Shown: positions 32,283 through 41,362, counted from the stretch's first letter. The stretch: 64,000 bases of DNA from Anaerolineales bacterium (GCA_016744335.1 JADGEO010000003.1:58891-122890), one strand, 5' to 3'. The notes: generated by a model not told the origin, from the sequence alone. Numbers and translations are program-made.

Positions 32283-33287
32283 TTAGTAAATCAATGTCTC
32301 AGGATCGGCTTTGATGCGACCGCTGAAGACTTTGTAGGTCCAGATTTGATAGATGAGAACGACTGGGACGAAAATAGCGGCTACGATGGTCATTACTTTC
32401 AAGGCGTAGGGTGATGCGGAGGCGTTATAGATATCAAGCGTATATGCCGCATCTAAGCTGGAGATGAGGATGCGGGGGAATAAGCCAGCGAAGACCATAA
32501 TAGTTGTGAAAACTACGGTTAGCGAGGTCATTACAAAGGCAAGTTTGTCGTTGCCTTGTTTTGCATACCAACCCGCGGCGAGAAGTGCTACTGCCGCCAA
32601 GAGAGCGAAGATGAAACCCTGCACCATGATGTCGGTGGCGAAGAATGTCCAGATGAGGAAGAGGACGGCGAGGACAGTAGCTGCCATCCATGCTTGGAAT
32701 CCGAATTTTCTAGCGCGTTCAGCGAGAGCACCTTCGAGTTTGAGGGCGAGGAAGTTTGCGCCATGTGCGGTGAAGAGAGCTACGAAAACCAATCCTGCTA
32801 AGAGGGAGTAGGGGTTGAGAAGCGGAATTAATCCGCCCCAGTAGTTCATGTCGGCGTCGATGGCGAAGCCGCGCATTAGGTTACCAACGGTCACGCCCCA
32901 AAGGAGAGCGGGAACGAGTGAGCCACCGAAGATTGCCCAATCCCAGCGATTGCGCCAGACGGGGTCGTCTCGAAGGCTACGATATTCAAAGGCAAGTCCG
33001 CGTAAAATGAGGGCAACCAACATCAAAACAAGAGCGAGATAGAATCCGCTAAAGAGGGTTGCGTAAACATGTGGGAAAGCGGCAAATAACGCGCCGCCTG
33101 CGGTAATCATCCAAACTTCGTTGCCGTCCCAGTGTGGTCCAATGGTGTTGATGACGGCACGGCGTTCGCTATCGTCTTTGCTCAAGAGGGGCATTAGGAT
33201 GCCGACACCGTAGTCGAATCCTTCAAGGAAGAAGAATCCGATGAACAAAACGGTTACAAGGATAAACCAGATTATATTAAGATCCAT
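32283..33287 (-). CDS. cydB: Cytochrome bd ubiquinol oxidase subunit II
   Basis: A 334-aa polytopic protein with the CydB signature FFLEGFDYGVGILMP at the N-terminus and NTIGPHWDGNEVWM after the first helices. Eight or nine hydrophobic segments follow. It pairs with CydA in the terminal oxidase that reduces oxygen to water without proton pumping, with high oxygen affinity. It starts 15 nt after cydA on the same strand. No small CydX-like gene was seen after it. Confidence 0.96.
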   Translation of the reverse strand: MDLNIIWFILVTVLFIGFFFLEGFDYGVGILMPLLSKDDSERRAVINTIGPHWDGNEVWMITAGGALFAAFPHVYATLFSGFYLALVLMLVALILRGLAFEYRSLRDDPVWRNRWDWAIFGGSLVPALLWGVTVGNLMRGFAIDADMNYWGGLIPLLNPYSLLAGLVFVALFTAHGANFLALKLEGALAERARKFGFQAWMAATVLAVLFLIWTFFATDIMVQGFIFALLAAVALLAAGWYAKQGNDKLAFVMTSLTVVFTTIMVFAGLFPRILISSLDAAYTLDIYNASASPYALKVMTIVAAIFVPVVLIYQIWTYKVFSGRIKADPETLIY

Positions 33288-33302
33288 GATAATTCTCCAA
33301 TT

Positions 33303-34652
33303 TTAGTGAGAGGATTCTTTGATTTCGCCAGTGCCGTATTTGATTGCCAATTTATAGGCAACGATGGTAAATACGGTGTAAATGACGAGCATCAGAACTA
33401 ATGAGAGGGCTACGTTCCAGGCGGGGACGTTGGGGGAGACTGCATCTTCAACTTTTTGTAAGCCGAAAACAATCCAGGGCCAGCGTCCTGTTTCTGCCAA
33501 AATCCAGCCTGTGCTAACGGCAATATAAGGCAGAATGGCAGAGTAAACAACGGCTTTCAGGAAGAGCGTTTTGTCTACAAGATCATCTTTTTTGCCCCAG
33601 TATACGCCCAAAAGTGCAATGAGCATCATCAAACTGCCTGAGCCAACCATGGCGCGGAAACCCCAATAATTGAGTGTGACCGGGGGTATATAATCTCCGG
33701 GACCATACTCAGCTTCGGCTTGGGCTTGTAAATCGATGATGCCTTCAACTTCGTCTGTAAAGTTGTTATAAGACATGAAGGAAAGCATGGCGGGGATTCC
33801 AATATCAACCGTGTTTTTTTGCTCTTTCTCGTTAATAATCGCAAACATCGAAAGAGGCGCGGGTTGTTCTGTTTCCCAGAGGGCTTCGGCAGATGCCATT
33901 TTAAGCGGTTGATGTTCAATCAGGAATTGACCTTGGAAGTGACCAATGGTGGCGACTAAAACGGAGCCAATTAAAGCGTACATGGCGGCCATGCGGAAGG
34001 AGGTGAGAAAGAACTTAACCTCATGCTTGCGGAGTAGATGCCAAGCACTAAATGCCATAACGACAAATCCCGCTAATGAAATGCCGGCAAAGAGCACATG
34101 TGGGAATTGGAGCATTACATTAGGGTTGAAAACCAATGCCGCAAAATTGGACATCAATACGCGACCAGTTTCGGGATCAATAGTGTAGCCAACAGGGTTC
34201 TGCATGAAGGAATTTGCAATCAAAATCCAGATAGCAGAGAGATTGGAACCGATTGCAACTAACCAGGCGGCGGCGAGATGTTGTTTTTTTGTGAGCTTAT
34301 CCCAACCGAAGATCCATAGACCGATGAAGATTGATTCCATGTAGAAAGCCAGCAACGCTTCGATTGCGAGTGGGGCACCGAAAATATCGCCCATAAAGCG
34401 TGAGTATTCTGACCAGTTCATGCCAAATTGGAATTCTTGAACAATACCGGTTACAACACCGATTGCAAAGTTGATCAGGAAAATTTTTCCCCAGAACTTT
34501 GCCATTTTTTTATACATCTCATTGCCACTACGAACATATTTTGTCTCAACAATAGCGATGAAGATGGCTAGCCCCAAAGTGAGTGGGACATAAAAGAAGT
34601 GATAGATGGTGACGATAGCAAATTGCCATCGCGCAAGGATTGTAGCATCCAT
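33303..34652 (-). CDS. cydA: Cytochrome bd oxidase subunit I
   Basis: A 449-aa heme-binding subunit with about nine transmembrane helices. The N-terminal YHFFYVPLTLGLA contains the heme ligand histidine; HQPLKMASAEALWETE and the GRWPWIVFGLQ region are also characteristic. The quinol-binding loop is short, so this is the short-Q-loop type. The usual GRQPW motif reads GRWPW here. It is the second gene of the block: Rrf2 regulator, cydA, cydB, then cydDC. ATG 34652 follows the regulator by 43 nt. Confidence 0.95.
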   Translation of the reverse strand: MDATILARWQFAIVTIYHFFYVPLTLGLAIFIAIVETKYVRSGNEMYKKMAKFWGKIFLINFAIGVVTGIVQEFQFGMNWSEYSRFMGDIFGAPLAIEALLAFYMESIFIGLWIFGWDKLTKKQHLAAAWLVAIGSNLSAIWILIANSFMQNPVGYTIDPETGRVLMSNFAALVFNPNVMLQFPHVLFAGISLAGFVVMAFSAWHLLRKHEVKFFLTSFRMAAMYALIGSVLVATIGHFQGQFLIEHQPLKMASAEALWETEQPAPLSMFAIINEKEQKNTVDIGIPAMLSFMSYNNFTDEVEGIIDLQAQAEAEYGPGDYIPPVTLNYWGFRAMVGSGSLMMLIALLGVYWGKKDDLVDKTLFLKAVVYSAILPYIAVSTGWILAETGRWPWIVFGLQKVEDAVSPNVPAWNVALSLVLMLVIYTVFTIVAYKLAIKYGTGEIKESSH

Positions 34653-34695
34653 AGGTTTGTCTCCAAATAATGAATTTAATTAGCCAACAAGCGTG

Positions 34696-35127
34696 TTAAC
34701 AGAGATAGTTTTTTTTTGCATTTGCCTCCTTGACTAAATCTAGGAAAGTAGTGGATGCTAGTTCTTTGAGAATAACATCTTGTAAACGAGCCCAACGGGG
34801 GCGAATAACACAAGCCTCTTCGAAAGGGCAAAAATCTTCGCCAAGCATACACTCGGAGAGAAGAAGAGGGCCTTCAAAGGCTTGGACTATATCGCGTAAA
34901 GTGATTTTTTCTGGAATTCGTGCAAGTTGTAGACCGCCGTCTCTCCCCGCGAAAGTTGTAATAATTTCAGTTTGAGCAAGTTTAGCCACGATACGCGGCA
35001 AAAGATTTTTTGGAATAAGCATGGCTTTTCCAATCTTTTTTGTAGAAAGGCGCGTCCCCATTGGCTCTTGGGCAAGTGCTAAAACAACGCGAACTGCGTA
35101 ATCTGTTTGGCGGTTAATTCTTAGCAT
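34696..35127 (-). CDS. Rrf2-family iron-sulfur transcription regulator
   Basis: A 143-aa winged-helix regulator beginning MLRINRQTDYAVRVVLALAQ. Three cysteines, C93, C100 and C106 (CMLGEDFC then PFEEAC), sit in the spacing used by Rrf2 proteins to bind a [2Fe-2S] or [4Fe-4S] cluster, as in NsrR and IscR. It lies directly upstream of cydA on the same strand. The natural inference is that it senses oxygen, nitric oxide or redox state and controls the cytochrome bd genes. I did not find a convincing palindromic operator upstream of it. Confidence 0.92.
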   Translation of the reverse strand: MLRINRQTDYAVRVVLALAQEPMGTRLSTKKIGKAMLIPKNLLPRIVAKLAQTEIITTFAGRDGGLQLARIPEKITLRDIVQAFEGPLLLSECMLGEDFCPFEEACVIRPRWARLQDVILKELASTTFLDLVKEANAKKNYLC

Positions 35128-35302
35128 AGTGCTCTGGTACCTTTACATTATTTGTTATATTCAAAGGGTGCATCACCGGTAATAGTTTACCAAAGCAGTT
35201 ATATTAATACAAGGTGAGTTTTTCTCTTTTTCCTAAGGAGTTTTTTTGTGGAGAGACAAAAAACGCTATACGCGTGGTTTAACATGTACACTATTTCTGA
35301 AA

Positions 35303-35974
35303 TTATCCTAATGCTTCTCTAAAATCAGCGATATTCTCAGCGGTACTTTTCTTGTCGTTAAAAATCGCCGACCCAGCTACTAAGATATTTGCCCCCGCTT
35401 TAACAATTTCTGAAGCGTTATGCGTTTTTACGCCACCATCTACTTCTATATCTACATCTTCTCTGCCGATATCATCTAGTATCTTTCTTAAGCGCGAGAT
35501 TTTTGCCGTGCTGGTTGGGATATAAGATTGTCCCCCAAAACCAGGATTAACCGACATAATCAGTACCATATCTATATATGGAAGGATCTCTTCTATGCTA
35601 GAGAGCGGTGTGGCGGGATTTAGCGTCACGCCCGCTCTTGCCCCCAACTCGTGAATTTGTTGCACCGTTCGGTGTAAATGCGGGCAAGTCTCTACATGCA
35701 CGGTGATAATATCTGCACCAGCTTTTGCAAAAGCAGGAATCATTAGCTCAGGTTTTTCTATCATCAAATGCACATCAATCATAACGTCCTTTTCATCGGC
35801 TATAGGACGCAACGCGTTAACAATGATGGGACCAATGGTGATATTCGGGACAAATTGACCATCCATCACGTCTACGTGGATATATTCCGCGCCCGCGTTT
35901 GCCGCGTCACGAACATCTTTGCCTAGTTTAGAAAAATCGGCAGATAATATAGATGGGGAAAGTTTTACGGTCAT
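35303..35974 (-). CDS. rpe: Ribulose-phosphate 3-epimerase
   Basis: A 223-aa TIM barrel that interconverts ribulose 5-phosphate and xylulose 5-phosphate in the pentose phosphate pathway. Motifs: [22 protein letters not shown] with a metal-binding aspartate, [23 protein letters not shown], and IEVDGGVK with the second aspartate. Length is normal. It is encoded 150 nt downstream of rpiA on the same strand, and the two probably serve the non-oxidative branch together. AGGAGC precedes ATG 35974. Confidence 0.97.
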   Translation of the reverse strand: MTVKLSPSILSADFSKLGKDVRDAANAGAEYIHVDVMDGQFVPNITIGPIIVNALRPIADEKDVMIDVHLMIEKPELMIPAFAKAGADIITVHVETCPHLHRTVQQIHELGARAGVTLNPATPLSSIEEILPYIDMVLIMSVNPGFGGQSYIPTSTAKISRLRKILDDIGREDVDIEVDGGVKTHNASEIVKAGANILVAGSAIFNDKKSTAENIADFREALG

Positions 35975-36124
35975 AATTTGCTCCTAAAAAGTGAAATGAG
36001 ATTTTTTCATTTTTGTACATGGTGTTGCACAGATTATGCGGAGAAAACTCTTTTTTTGTTTTTTCCATAACTTTAAAATTCTTTTCCGTGTCACTCCGTG
36101 CAATCTGTGTACAAAAAATACATT

Positions 36125-36811
36125 TCACGCATCGCGTTTCAGTAATTCAACACCACTTTCTTTTGCAATAATAATCTCTGTCGCCATATCCAAAAAGAGC
36201 CCATGCTCCACAATGCCGGGACGAGTAGACAGTTTCTGTGCCAATTCGTAGGCATCAGGAATTCCCTCTTCAAACCAGCATTTGGCAAGATAATTGCCGT
36301 TATCGGTGACTGCGGGCGAGCCATTGTCTTCTAGCCAGAGTTCGGCACGGCAGTCTAAAGTATTTAGCCAGTGGATATGAGCCTCGGCTTCAAAAGGTAG
36401 AATTTCGACAGGGAGCGCATCGCGCGTACCCAATCTTGCTACCATTTTGGACGCATCTACGATGACGATGAACTGTTCGGCGTGTATCTCAACAATCTTC
36501 TCACGCAGGAGTGCCCGCCCCAAGCCTTTGATGAGATTAAGTGTAGGGTCAACTTCATCTGCGCCATCTATGGCTAAATCTAATTTGGGGTTTTCGCTCA
36601 AAGTGGTAATTTCTATACCCCATTTTCTGGCGCGTGCATCGGTTTCTTTAGACGTAGGAACACCGAGAATATCTGTCAATTCCCCAGATTTGATTTTTTC
36701 ACCGAGCATGTCTACGAAATAGGCAGTTGTGGAGCCAGTGCCTAATCCGAGAGTCATGCCCTTCTTGACAAAGGTGAGTGCTTTTTGTGCGGCTTCTTCT
36801 TTTAGATTCAT
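36125..36811 (-). CDS. rpiA: Ribose-5-phosphate isomerase A
   Basis: A 228-aa enzyme that interconverts ribose 5-phosphate and ribulose 5-phosphate. Signatures are GLGTGSTTAYFVDML, the catalytic DGADEVDPTLNLIKG and the LLREKIVEIHAE segment. Length and motif order are standard. It lies upstream of rpe. The 150-base gap between the two contains a dispersed repeat with inverted arms GTACATGGTGTTGCACAGAT and GTGCAATCTGTGTAC. Confidence 0.96.
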   Translation of the reverse strand: MNLKEEAAQKALTFVKKGMTLGLGTGSTTAYFVDMLGEKIKSGELTDILGVPTSKETDARARKWGIEITTLSENPKLDLAIDGADEVDPTLNLIKGLGRALLREKIVEIHAEQFIVIVDASKMVARLGTRDALPVEILPFEAEAHIHWLNTLDCRAELWLEDNGSPAVTDNGNYLAKCWFEEGIPDAYELAQKLSTRPGIVEHGLFLDMATEIIIAKESGVELLKRDA

Positions 36812-36870
36812 AGTTTTTTCTAGGTCTAACGGATTTTGTGGTTATTCTTGTTTTTAGGATAAATCCAACG

Positions 36871-36978
36871 CCGCACGGGCGTAAATACCCGTGCTAATGG
36901 GCTAAACCCGACTAAAGTCGGCTGAGAAGAGTCTGCTTTAGCAGGCTTCAGCCTTGAGCATGGACGTTTACGTCCATG
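36871..36978. repeat. Array of four small palindromes
   Basis: Four stem-loops follow each other with TAAA/TTTA centres: GCACGGGCGTAAATACCCGTGC region, CCGACTAAAGTCGG, CTGCTTTAGCAGG and CATGGACGTTTACGTCCATG. They fill most of the gap between the PHP gene and rpiA. Related single palindromes occur in the cydDC region. No protein is encoded. Confidence 0.7.
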
Positions 36979-37051
36979 TGGAAGTAATTATCTGATTTAT
37001 TTATGTTCAAGCCTTAGATGCAGTTTTTTTCCTGTCCGACTATCCGACCAA

Positions 37052-38113
37052 CTATCTTAGATAAATGGGATTTGAGAAAATCCAACCCCGTTTTTTTCCT
37101 AAGTAGCGTTTATAGGCTTCTATGCGGTAAACGCCTGGCTCATTGGTGATGTGGGTGCAGTTTTGTTGTTTTTTCCATTCTTTAATTATTACCCCATCTT
37201 TTATAAGACGCACCTCTGCTAATGCGGGGAGGTGGGCTTGGAGTGTTACTCCGCCTTTCGCCAAGAGTTCTTCGCCCATTGTTGCCGTATCCCCTTTACC
37301 CTGCGCGGTGAATCGGAATCCGCTTGTCGGGGCGGGAATGTCGTAGCCGATGAAACTGCGTCCAGCGCGGAGGGCGTTTAGGATCATCCTTCTATCTAAA
37401 ATAGGATCACCGCTTAGTTCTTCTTTGAGTAAAAGATAGTTATTGATGCCTTTAAAGTGAAATTTATAAGGAAAAATGGTGCGGCGGAGCGGTCCTAGGC
37501 GAATATCTAGAGCATGTGCGTCTGAGCCGCCTACGGCAACAATGCGTTTACCTTCTTGGAGAAGGGTATCCCATTTTTGTAGTGTTTTTTGATGGGGAGA
37601 AAGGGCAACAAATTTAGGAAAGTAGGCAAAGAAGAGGGCTTGAAGTTTTGTATTTATGTGTCCTTTGAATTCGCTAAGACCATTCCAAATTTCGATTCCT
37701 GTGAACCCATGAATATCCCAATCGACCCAATCAAATGCGCTTTCATTGGCGGTAGCTTGTGGTGGGTCAAAAGGGTGGGCGATAAAGGAAAGCCCTTCGG
37801 CTTTGGTTATTGCGTTAATAAGGCTTTGCGGATCATCTGCGTATTGAGCAAGTTCTTCATCGGCACCAACGACCAGAAGATGATTTTTTTGTGGGTCTCT
37901 ATCTTGGTCGTGAATTTCTTCGCCAATTATTATTAGTAAACGTTTATTCCCTTCTTTATAATAGCCTTCAGGACCTTGCACCCAGATATTATGGTCGGTG
38001 ATGATAAGGGCGTCAAGGTTGGCGTGTAATCCCGCTTGAGCTATATCAGCATGTGAGCCAGTGCCATCTGAGTAGCGGGTGTGCATATGGAGATTCAATT
38101 TTATTTCATTCAT
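37052..38113 (-). CDS. PHP-domain metal-dependent phosphoesterase
   Basis: A 353-aa protein. The PHP metal site is visible in LHMHTRYSDGTGSHADIAQ and ALIITDHN at the N-terminus, FIAHPFD in the middle and VGGSDAHAL towards residue 195. PHP proteins hydrolyse phosphate esters such as histidinol phosphate, 3'-phosphoadenosine phosphate or nucleotide ends. The C-terminal ~120 residues form a beta-rich extension (GFRFTAQGKGDTATMGEELL) seen in uncharacterised members. The substrate is unknown. It is a single gene between the palindrome array and the tRNA-Lys. Confidence 0.88.
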   Translation of the reverse strand: MNEIKLNLHMHTRYSDGTGSHADIAQAGLHANLDALIITDHNIWVQGPEGYYKEGNKRLLIIIGEEIHDQDRDPQKNHLLVVGADEELAQYADDPQSLINAITKAEGLSFIAHPFDPPQATANESAFDWVDWDIHGFTGIEIWNGLSEFKGHINTKLQALFFAYFPKFVALSPHQKTLQKWDTLLQEGKRIVAVGGSDAHALDIRLGPLRRTIFPYKFHFKGINNYLLLKEELSGDPILDRRMILNALRAGRSFIGYDIPAPTSGFRFTAQGKGDTATMGEELLAKGGVTLQAHLPALAEVRLIKDGVIIKEWKKQQNCTHITNEPGVYRIEAYKRYLGKKRGWIFSNPIYLR

Positions 38114-38207
38114 TTATTTCTCTTATCTTGGGGATAGAATTTTTTTTGTGTTTGGTTATTGGCTTATTGTATCTCATTCTTTCTTCTTTTTTATGATGCA
38201 ATTTTTA

Positions 38208-38235
38208 TTGACACGCCCTCTCTTTGCGGTATAAT
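38208..38235 (+). promoter_or_regulatory. Consensus promoter of tRNA-Lys
   Basis: TTGACA at 38208-38213 and TATAAT at 38230-38235, both perfect, with a 16-base spacer. The tRNA starts 12 bases after the -10 box. Confidence 0.93.
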
Positions 38236-38246
38236 TTCCCCCGCAT

Positions 38247-38320
38247 GGCCGACTAGCTCAATTTGGCAGAGCAATTGACTCTTAATCAATCGGTTCTGGG
38301 TTCAAGTCCCAGGTCGGTCA
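38247..38320 (+). tRNA. tRNA-Lys (anticodon CTT)
   Basis: Acceptor GGCCGAC with GTCGGTC, D stem GCTC/GAGC, anticodon stem ATTGA/TCAAT with loop CTCTTAA (anticodon CTT), T stem CTGGG/CCCAG with loop TTCAAGT, discriminator A. CCA is not encoded. An integrase gene ends 95 bases further on, so this gene may be the chromosomal attachment site of the neighbouring element. Confidence 0.97.
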
Positions 38321-38323
38321 CTG

Positions 38324-38360
38324 AGAAAGATGGGTGAAATTTTGCCCATCTTTCTTCTTT
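38324..38360 (+). terminator. Terminator of tRNA-Lys
   Basis: GAAAGATGGG pairs with CCCATCTTTC around a short AT-rich loop, then TTCTTTT follows. It starts directly behind the tRNA 3' end. Confidence 0.85.
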
Positions 38361-38415
38361 TAAGGTGTTTTGGATGCAGTTTGGTTGCATTTTATCTCCT
38401 AAAGATAAGGTCATC

Positions 38416-39582
38416 TTATAAATCAAACAAGCTAGATTCTATAGTTTTATCATCGAAGAGTACATCTTCGATGGAGTGGGAGGCCTCCTCTTGCAAGGAA
38501 GGGAGAACGTGAGAGTATGTTCGTAATGTTGTTAAAATGTCTTTATGTCCTAATCGTTCAGAAACAATTTTTGGGTGGACCCCCTTCAAAAGAAGAAGTG
38601 TTGCATGTGTATGTCGTAAATCGTGGAATCGTACAATAGGTAAACCAGCTTTTTTGAGCACTTTTTTGAAACGTCGTATCAGGTTTGTCGGTTCAATTGG
38701 GGTTCCTACTATGGAAGGAAATACCAACGAAAACTCTCGCCACCTATTTTTTTGAATACCTTGTAATTTTTTGACACGTTTCTGTTGTTCCTCTAACGCC
38801 TTTAAAGTTCTATGTCCCACTTTGATATTTCGGATGGAACCTTGTGTTTTGGTAGAGCTGAAATAAAATCGGTCTGCATTTGCTTGTGTTTTCTTGCGCC
38901 ACTTCATTTGTTTGACAATACTAATTGAGCCTGCATCCCAATTGATGTTGTCCCAAGTTAAGCCTAGTAACTCTCCCTCGCGCATCCCTGTAGCAAGTGC
39001 TACAGTATACAAGTGATAACCATTTGATACTTTGAGGAATTTGCGAGATTGCTCTTCTGTTAGAAATGCAGTGCTCTTATTTAGTTGTTGATTTGATGGT
39101 TTGGAAACTCTAGCCGCAGGATTTTGTAGCATTACGCCCAAATCTAGCATATATCCAAAGTAACTGCTGAAGGTCTGCCAGATATACCGCTGATCGCGAA
39201 CTGTAGCGTTGGCTGAGATCGTCATGACATGCTGTACGTCTAAAGCGGTGATCGTGTTGTTTTTTTTATGTCCTAGAATAGGAATGATATACTTATCTAG
39301 TATACGTTTATAGCCCAGATATGTTTGTTCTGCTCTAGTATTTTTTTTCTGTTCTAGCCAAATCAAGGTTCCCTTCTCTAGGGTTGCGTTTAAAAGTTCT
39401 ATGTCTGTGATAGAACGCGATTGATAATTGATTTCTTGGAGCCATTTCTCTGCATCAATTTTTGTTAAAAATGTCCGAGAAAAACGTTTTCCCCGAATGA
39501 ATGCTTGCGCAAGGTAGGGTTTTTTTCTGTTGGAACGTTTGGATATAGAGCCACTTCCGTAACTGCGATAAGATTTTTTCAT
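38416..39582 (-). CDS. Phage-type tyrosine recombinase (integrase)
   Basis: A complete 388-aa integrase. It has an N-terminal AP2-like arm-binding region (GSISKRSNRKKPYLAQAFIR), a SAM-like core-binding domain (~65-160) and the catalytic domain. Catalytic residues are visible: R in TGMREGELLGL, K in SSTKTQGSIR, HDLRHTHAT (H-x-x-R), H in LGHKDI and Y in LRTYSHV. Its 3' end points at the tRNA-Lys gene 95 bases away, as is usual for elements inserted at tRNA 3' ends. An excisionase-like gene lies 7 nt upstream. It likely mobilised, or once mobilised, the accessory region to its right. Confidence 0.94.
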   Translation of the reverse strand: MKKSYRSYGSGSISKRSNRKKPYLAQAFIRGKRFSRTFLTKIDAEKWLQEINYQSRSITDIELLNATLEKGTLIWLEQKKNTRAEQTYLGYKRILDKYIIPILGHKKNNTITALDVQHVMTISANATVRDQRYIWQTFSSYFGYMLDLGVMLQNPAARVSKPSNQQLNKSTAFLTEEQSRKFLKVSNGYHLYTVALATGMREGELLGLTWDNINWDAGSISIVKQMKWRKKTQANADRFYFSSTKTQGSIRNIKVGHRTLKALEEQQKRVKKLQGIQKNRWREFSLVFPSIVGTPIEPTNLIRRFKKVLKKAGLPIVRFHDLRHTHATLLLLKGVHPKIVSERLGHKDILTTLRTYSHVLPSLQEEASHSIEDVLFDDKTIESSLFDL

Positions 39583-39589
39583 GAGATAT

Positions 39590-39778
39590 TTACCTTAATG
39601 CTGTGAATTGATGCCGCTCTAAAAAATTTTGGAGTTCGGATTTTGGTATTACAATACGATGGCCAACTCGGACGTGTGTTAGGGAGCCCGAATTAACTAA
39701 TTTGTAAACAAGCCGTGCTGATACTCCAATTTGTTTGGAGACTTGCTTTACGCTTAAATATGTTTCTGAAACAGTCAT
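39590..39778 (-). CDS. Excisionase-like helix-turn-helix protein
   Basis: A 62-aa protein from ATG 39778: YLSVKQVSKQIGVSARLVYK, then RVGHRIVIPKSELQNFL, which is the MerR-like wHTH of the excisionase/DNA-binding family. The longer frame starting at 39850 has no homology-like sequence and overlaps the promoter region of the divergent regulator, so the shorter start is preferred (AAGGAC upstream). It is 7 nt before the integrase and should help control direction of recombination. Confidence 0.85.
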   Translation of the reverse strand: MTVSETYLSVKQVSKQIGVSARLVYKLVNSGSLTHVRVGHRIVIPKSELQNFLERHQFTALR

Positions 39779-39855
39779 GAGTTTATGTCCTTTTATGCAA
39801 AAATGTCCACTTACGCAGAATATGTTACACGACCTGTCCTTTTCTGTCAAGCCTT

Positions 39856-40749
39856 ATGAAAAATTTAACTGAATGGCTGCGGTCTATCCGCACAGATAAA
39901 ACTGTAAGCCTACAAGATATATCAGAGATAACCGGGCTAGCTACTAGCCAAATTAGTCGAATCGAACAGGGGAAGTCAGATTTGACGCTTTTTTCTGTTG
40001 TTAAAATTTGTTATGCGCTTCGCTTGGACTTGTTTGATTTGCAAAGAGTCGTGCAATGGAATAGGTCACTTTTTGATATTCTCATTCTTAGACCATCTAT
40101 TCCCCCGACTGATACTGTTGTAATTCCCTCAGATATTGCTTCTATAATAAATCTTTATAAGCATGATCCCATTGTGTCTAAAGAATTCTTACGCAAATCG
40201 TTTAATTGGGTCAGGTTTTCAGCGGGATTTGAGAAAAACATTAAAGATACTCAGGCTAACCAGTTTATCAAAGAAGCTATAGAACCGCTTGGAGATAGCT
40301 ATAAATCTGTCCCTTGTCCATCAACACTCAATGATGATTTGATCTTAGAGACTTATATGATGAGGGGAGTTCTCAGCATCTTTGATCTTGGTTTATTTAT
40401 TCGCCAAAGACGTAAGCAAAAAACTCTATCACTTAAGTTGTTGGCGAAAAAATCAGGGGTTTCATATAGTGCACTAAGAAGGATTGAAGTTGGGGAAATA
40501 GAACGTATTAAATTTGCAGATATTTTTTCTATAGATACAGCATTGGGGAGCGAAGGGGATATATTGGCAATAGCTTGGGATGTTGCTCAGCTTTACACAG
40601 GCATCTTGCTTGTAGAGGATGAGTTTTCCTCTTTGCGACAATGGGACCTTAGAGAAAAAGGGCTTGCTGAAACCTTGATTGCTATTTCCCGCTGGTATCA
40701 AGTATTTTTGCCTAATCAAAACTGGCTTAAGGAATTACGCTTAAAATAG
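39856..40749 (+). CDS. XRE-family regulator with two helix-turn-helix domains
   Basis: A 297-aa protein. The N-terminal HTH (residues ~5-58) is VSLQDISEITGLATSQISRI followed by EQGKSDLTLFSVVKI. A second XRE-like HTH is at about residues 180-240 (LSLKLLAKKSGVSYSALRRI). The middle is unassigned. It is divergent from the excisionase/integrase pair with only 77 nt between the short excisionase start and its own ATG, so it probably represses or switches them, as in phage or integrative-element regulation. Confidence 0.85.
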   Translation: MKNLTEWLRSIRTDKTVSLQDISEITGLATSQISRIEQGKSDLTLFSVVKICYALRLDLFDLQRVVQWNRSLFDILILRPSIPPTDTVVIPSDIASIINLYKHDPIVSKEFLRKSFNWVRFSAGFEKNIKDTQANQFIKEAIEPLGDSYKSVPCPSTLNDDLILETYMMRGVLSIFDLGLFIRQRRKQKTLSLKLLAKKSGVSYSALRRIEVGEIERIKFADIFSIDTALGSEGDILAIAWDVAQLYTGILLVEDEFSSLRQWDLREKGLAETLIAISRWYQVFLPNQNWLKELRLK

Positions 40750-40776
40750 GGTTGCAGAATAAAACCAATGTGTGTG

Positions 40777-40786
40777 CCCCCCCCCC
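40777..40786. repeat. Run of ten C
   Basis: A homopolymer of ten C lies in the 280-base gap after the XRE gene. It is the longest G/C homopolymer I noticed in the window and could be length-variable. Confidence 0.7.
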
Positions 40787-40917
40787 TTGTACCTATTCTC
40801 TAAGTGTGTCCCCGTCAACGGTCCTGTGAGGGTGTAATTTATGAGGTCACGTGAGAAATAAGAGCAACGGCGAGATTCATCACAGAGTTCATAGAGCGCA
40901 CAGTTTTTTTAAGAAAA

Positions 40918-40953
40918 AAGAGAGAAAACAAAAAACTTTGCGTTTTCGCAAAG
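40918..40953 (-). terminator. Minus-strand terminator-like hairpin
   Basis: CTTTGCG/CGCAAAG with a TTTT loop (40936-40953). On the minus strand it is followed by TTTTTTGTTTT. No minus-strand gene lies just upstream, so it may stop antisense transcription or be a leftover of a lost gene. Confidence 0.45.
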
Positions 40954-41029
40954 CATGCCCTTTGGGGTACTGTGTGATGTATGCTTGAGAACTTGCCACT
41001 TGTAATTAAACAGGTTTCAGGAGAAAAAC

Positions 41030-41362
41030 ATGAGCTTTGGGATTACAAAAACAATTCCGCAAAAAGAAAGTCAGGCAGATGTAGACAAACTTTATGATGG
41101 TAGCGTGAGCGAGTTTGAATTTCATAAAGCAGGCGGACCAGCCAGATTAAGTGTCGGGGATTATGTATATACGATTTTTCATCATCAGATTCTCGGACGC
41201 CTGAAGATTACGCATTTTGTGGAAGGGGTCACTAATCCGAAATCTGGGAAGCCGCGTACCTTGATTTATGTCGCCTGTCCCGGCGAGCGACTGGCAAATC
41301 CAATCGCAAAAAAAGGTCATCAGGGAACCCGCTATTATGATGGAGATGAGTGGCCTAGATAA
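41030..41362 (+). CDS. Small hypothetical protein with PUA/ASCH-like features
   Basis: A 110-aa frame with AGGAGAAAAAC before ATG 41030. The centre, VGDYVYTIFHHQILGRLKIT followed by RTLIYVACPG and a GHQGTRYYDGD tail, has the short beta-strand arrangement and GD-Y pattern of PUA/ASCH-type RNA-binding domains. I cannot confirm the family by eye. It lies 29 nt upstream of a HIT-family gene, so the two may be co-transcribed. It sits between the integrase module and the defence genes. Confidence 0.6.
   Translation: MSFGITKTIPQKESQADVDKLYDGSVSEFEFHKAGGPARLSVGDYVYTIFHHQILGRLKITHFVEGVTNPKSGKPRTLIYVACPGERLANPIAKKGHQGTRYYDGDEWPR

Noticed and set aside
38313..38320. Second copy of the tRNA-Lys 3' end as attR
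   Set aside because: I looked through the non-coding parts up to 64000 and saw no convincing copy; a computed repeat search would be needed.
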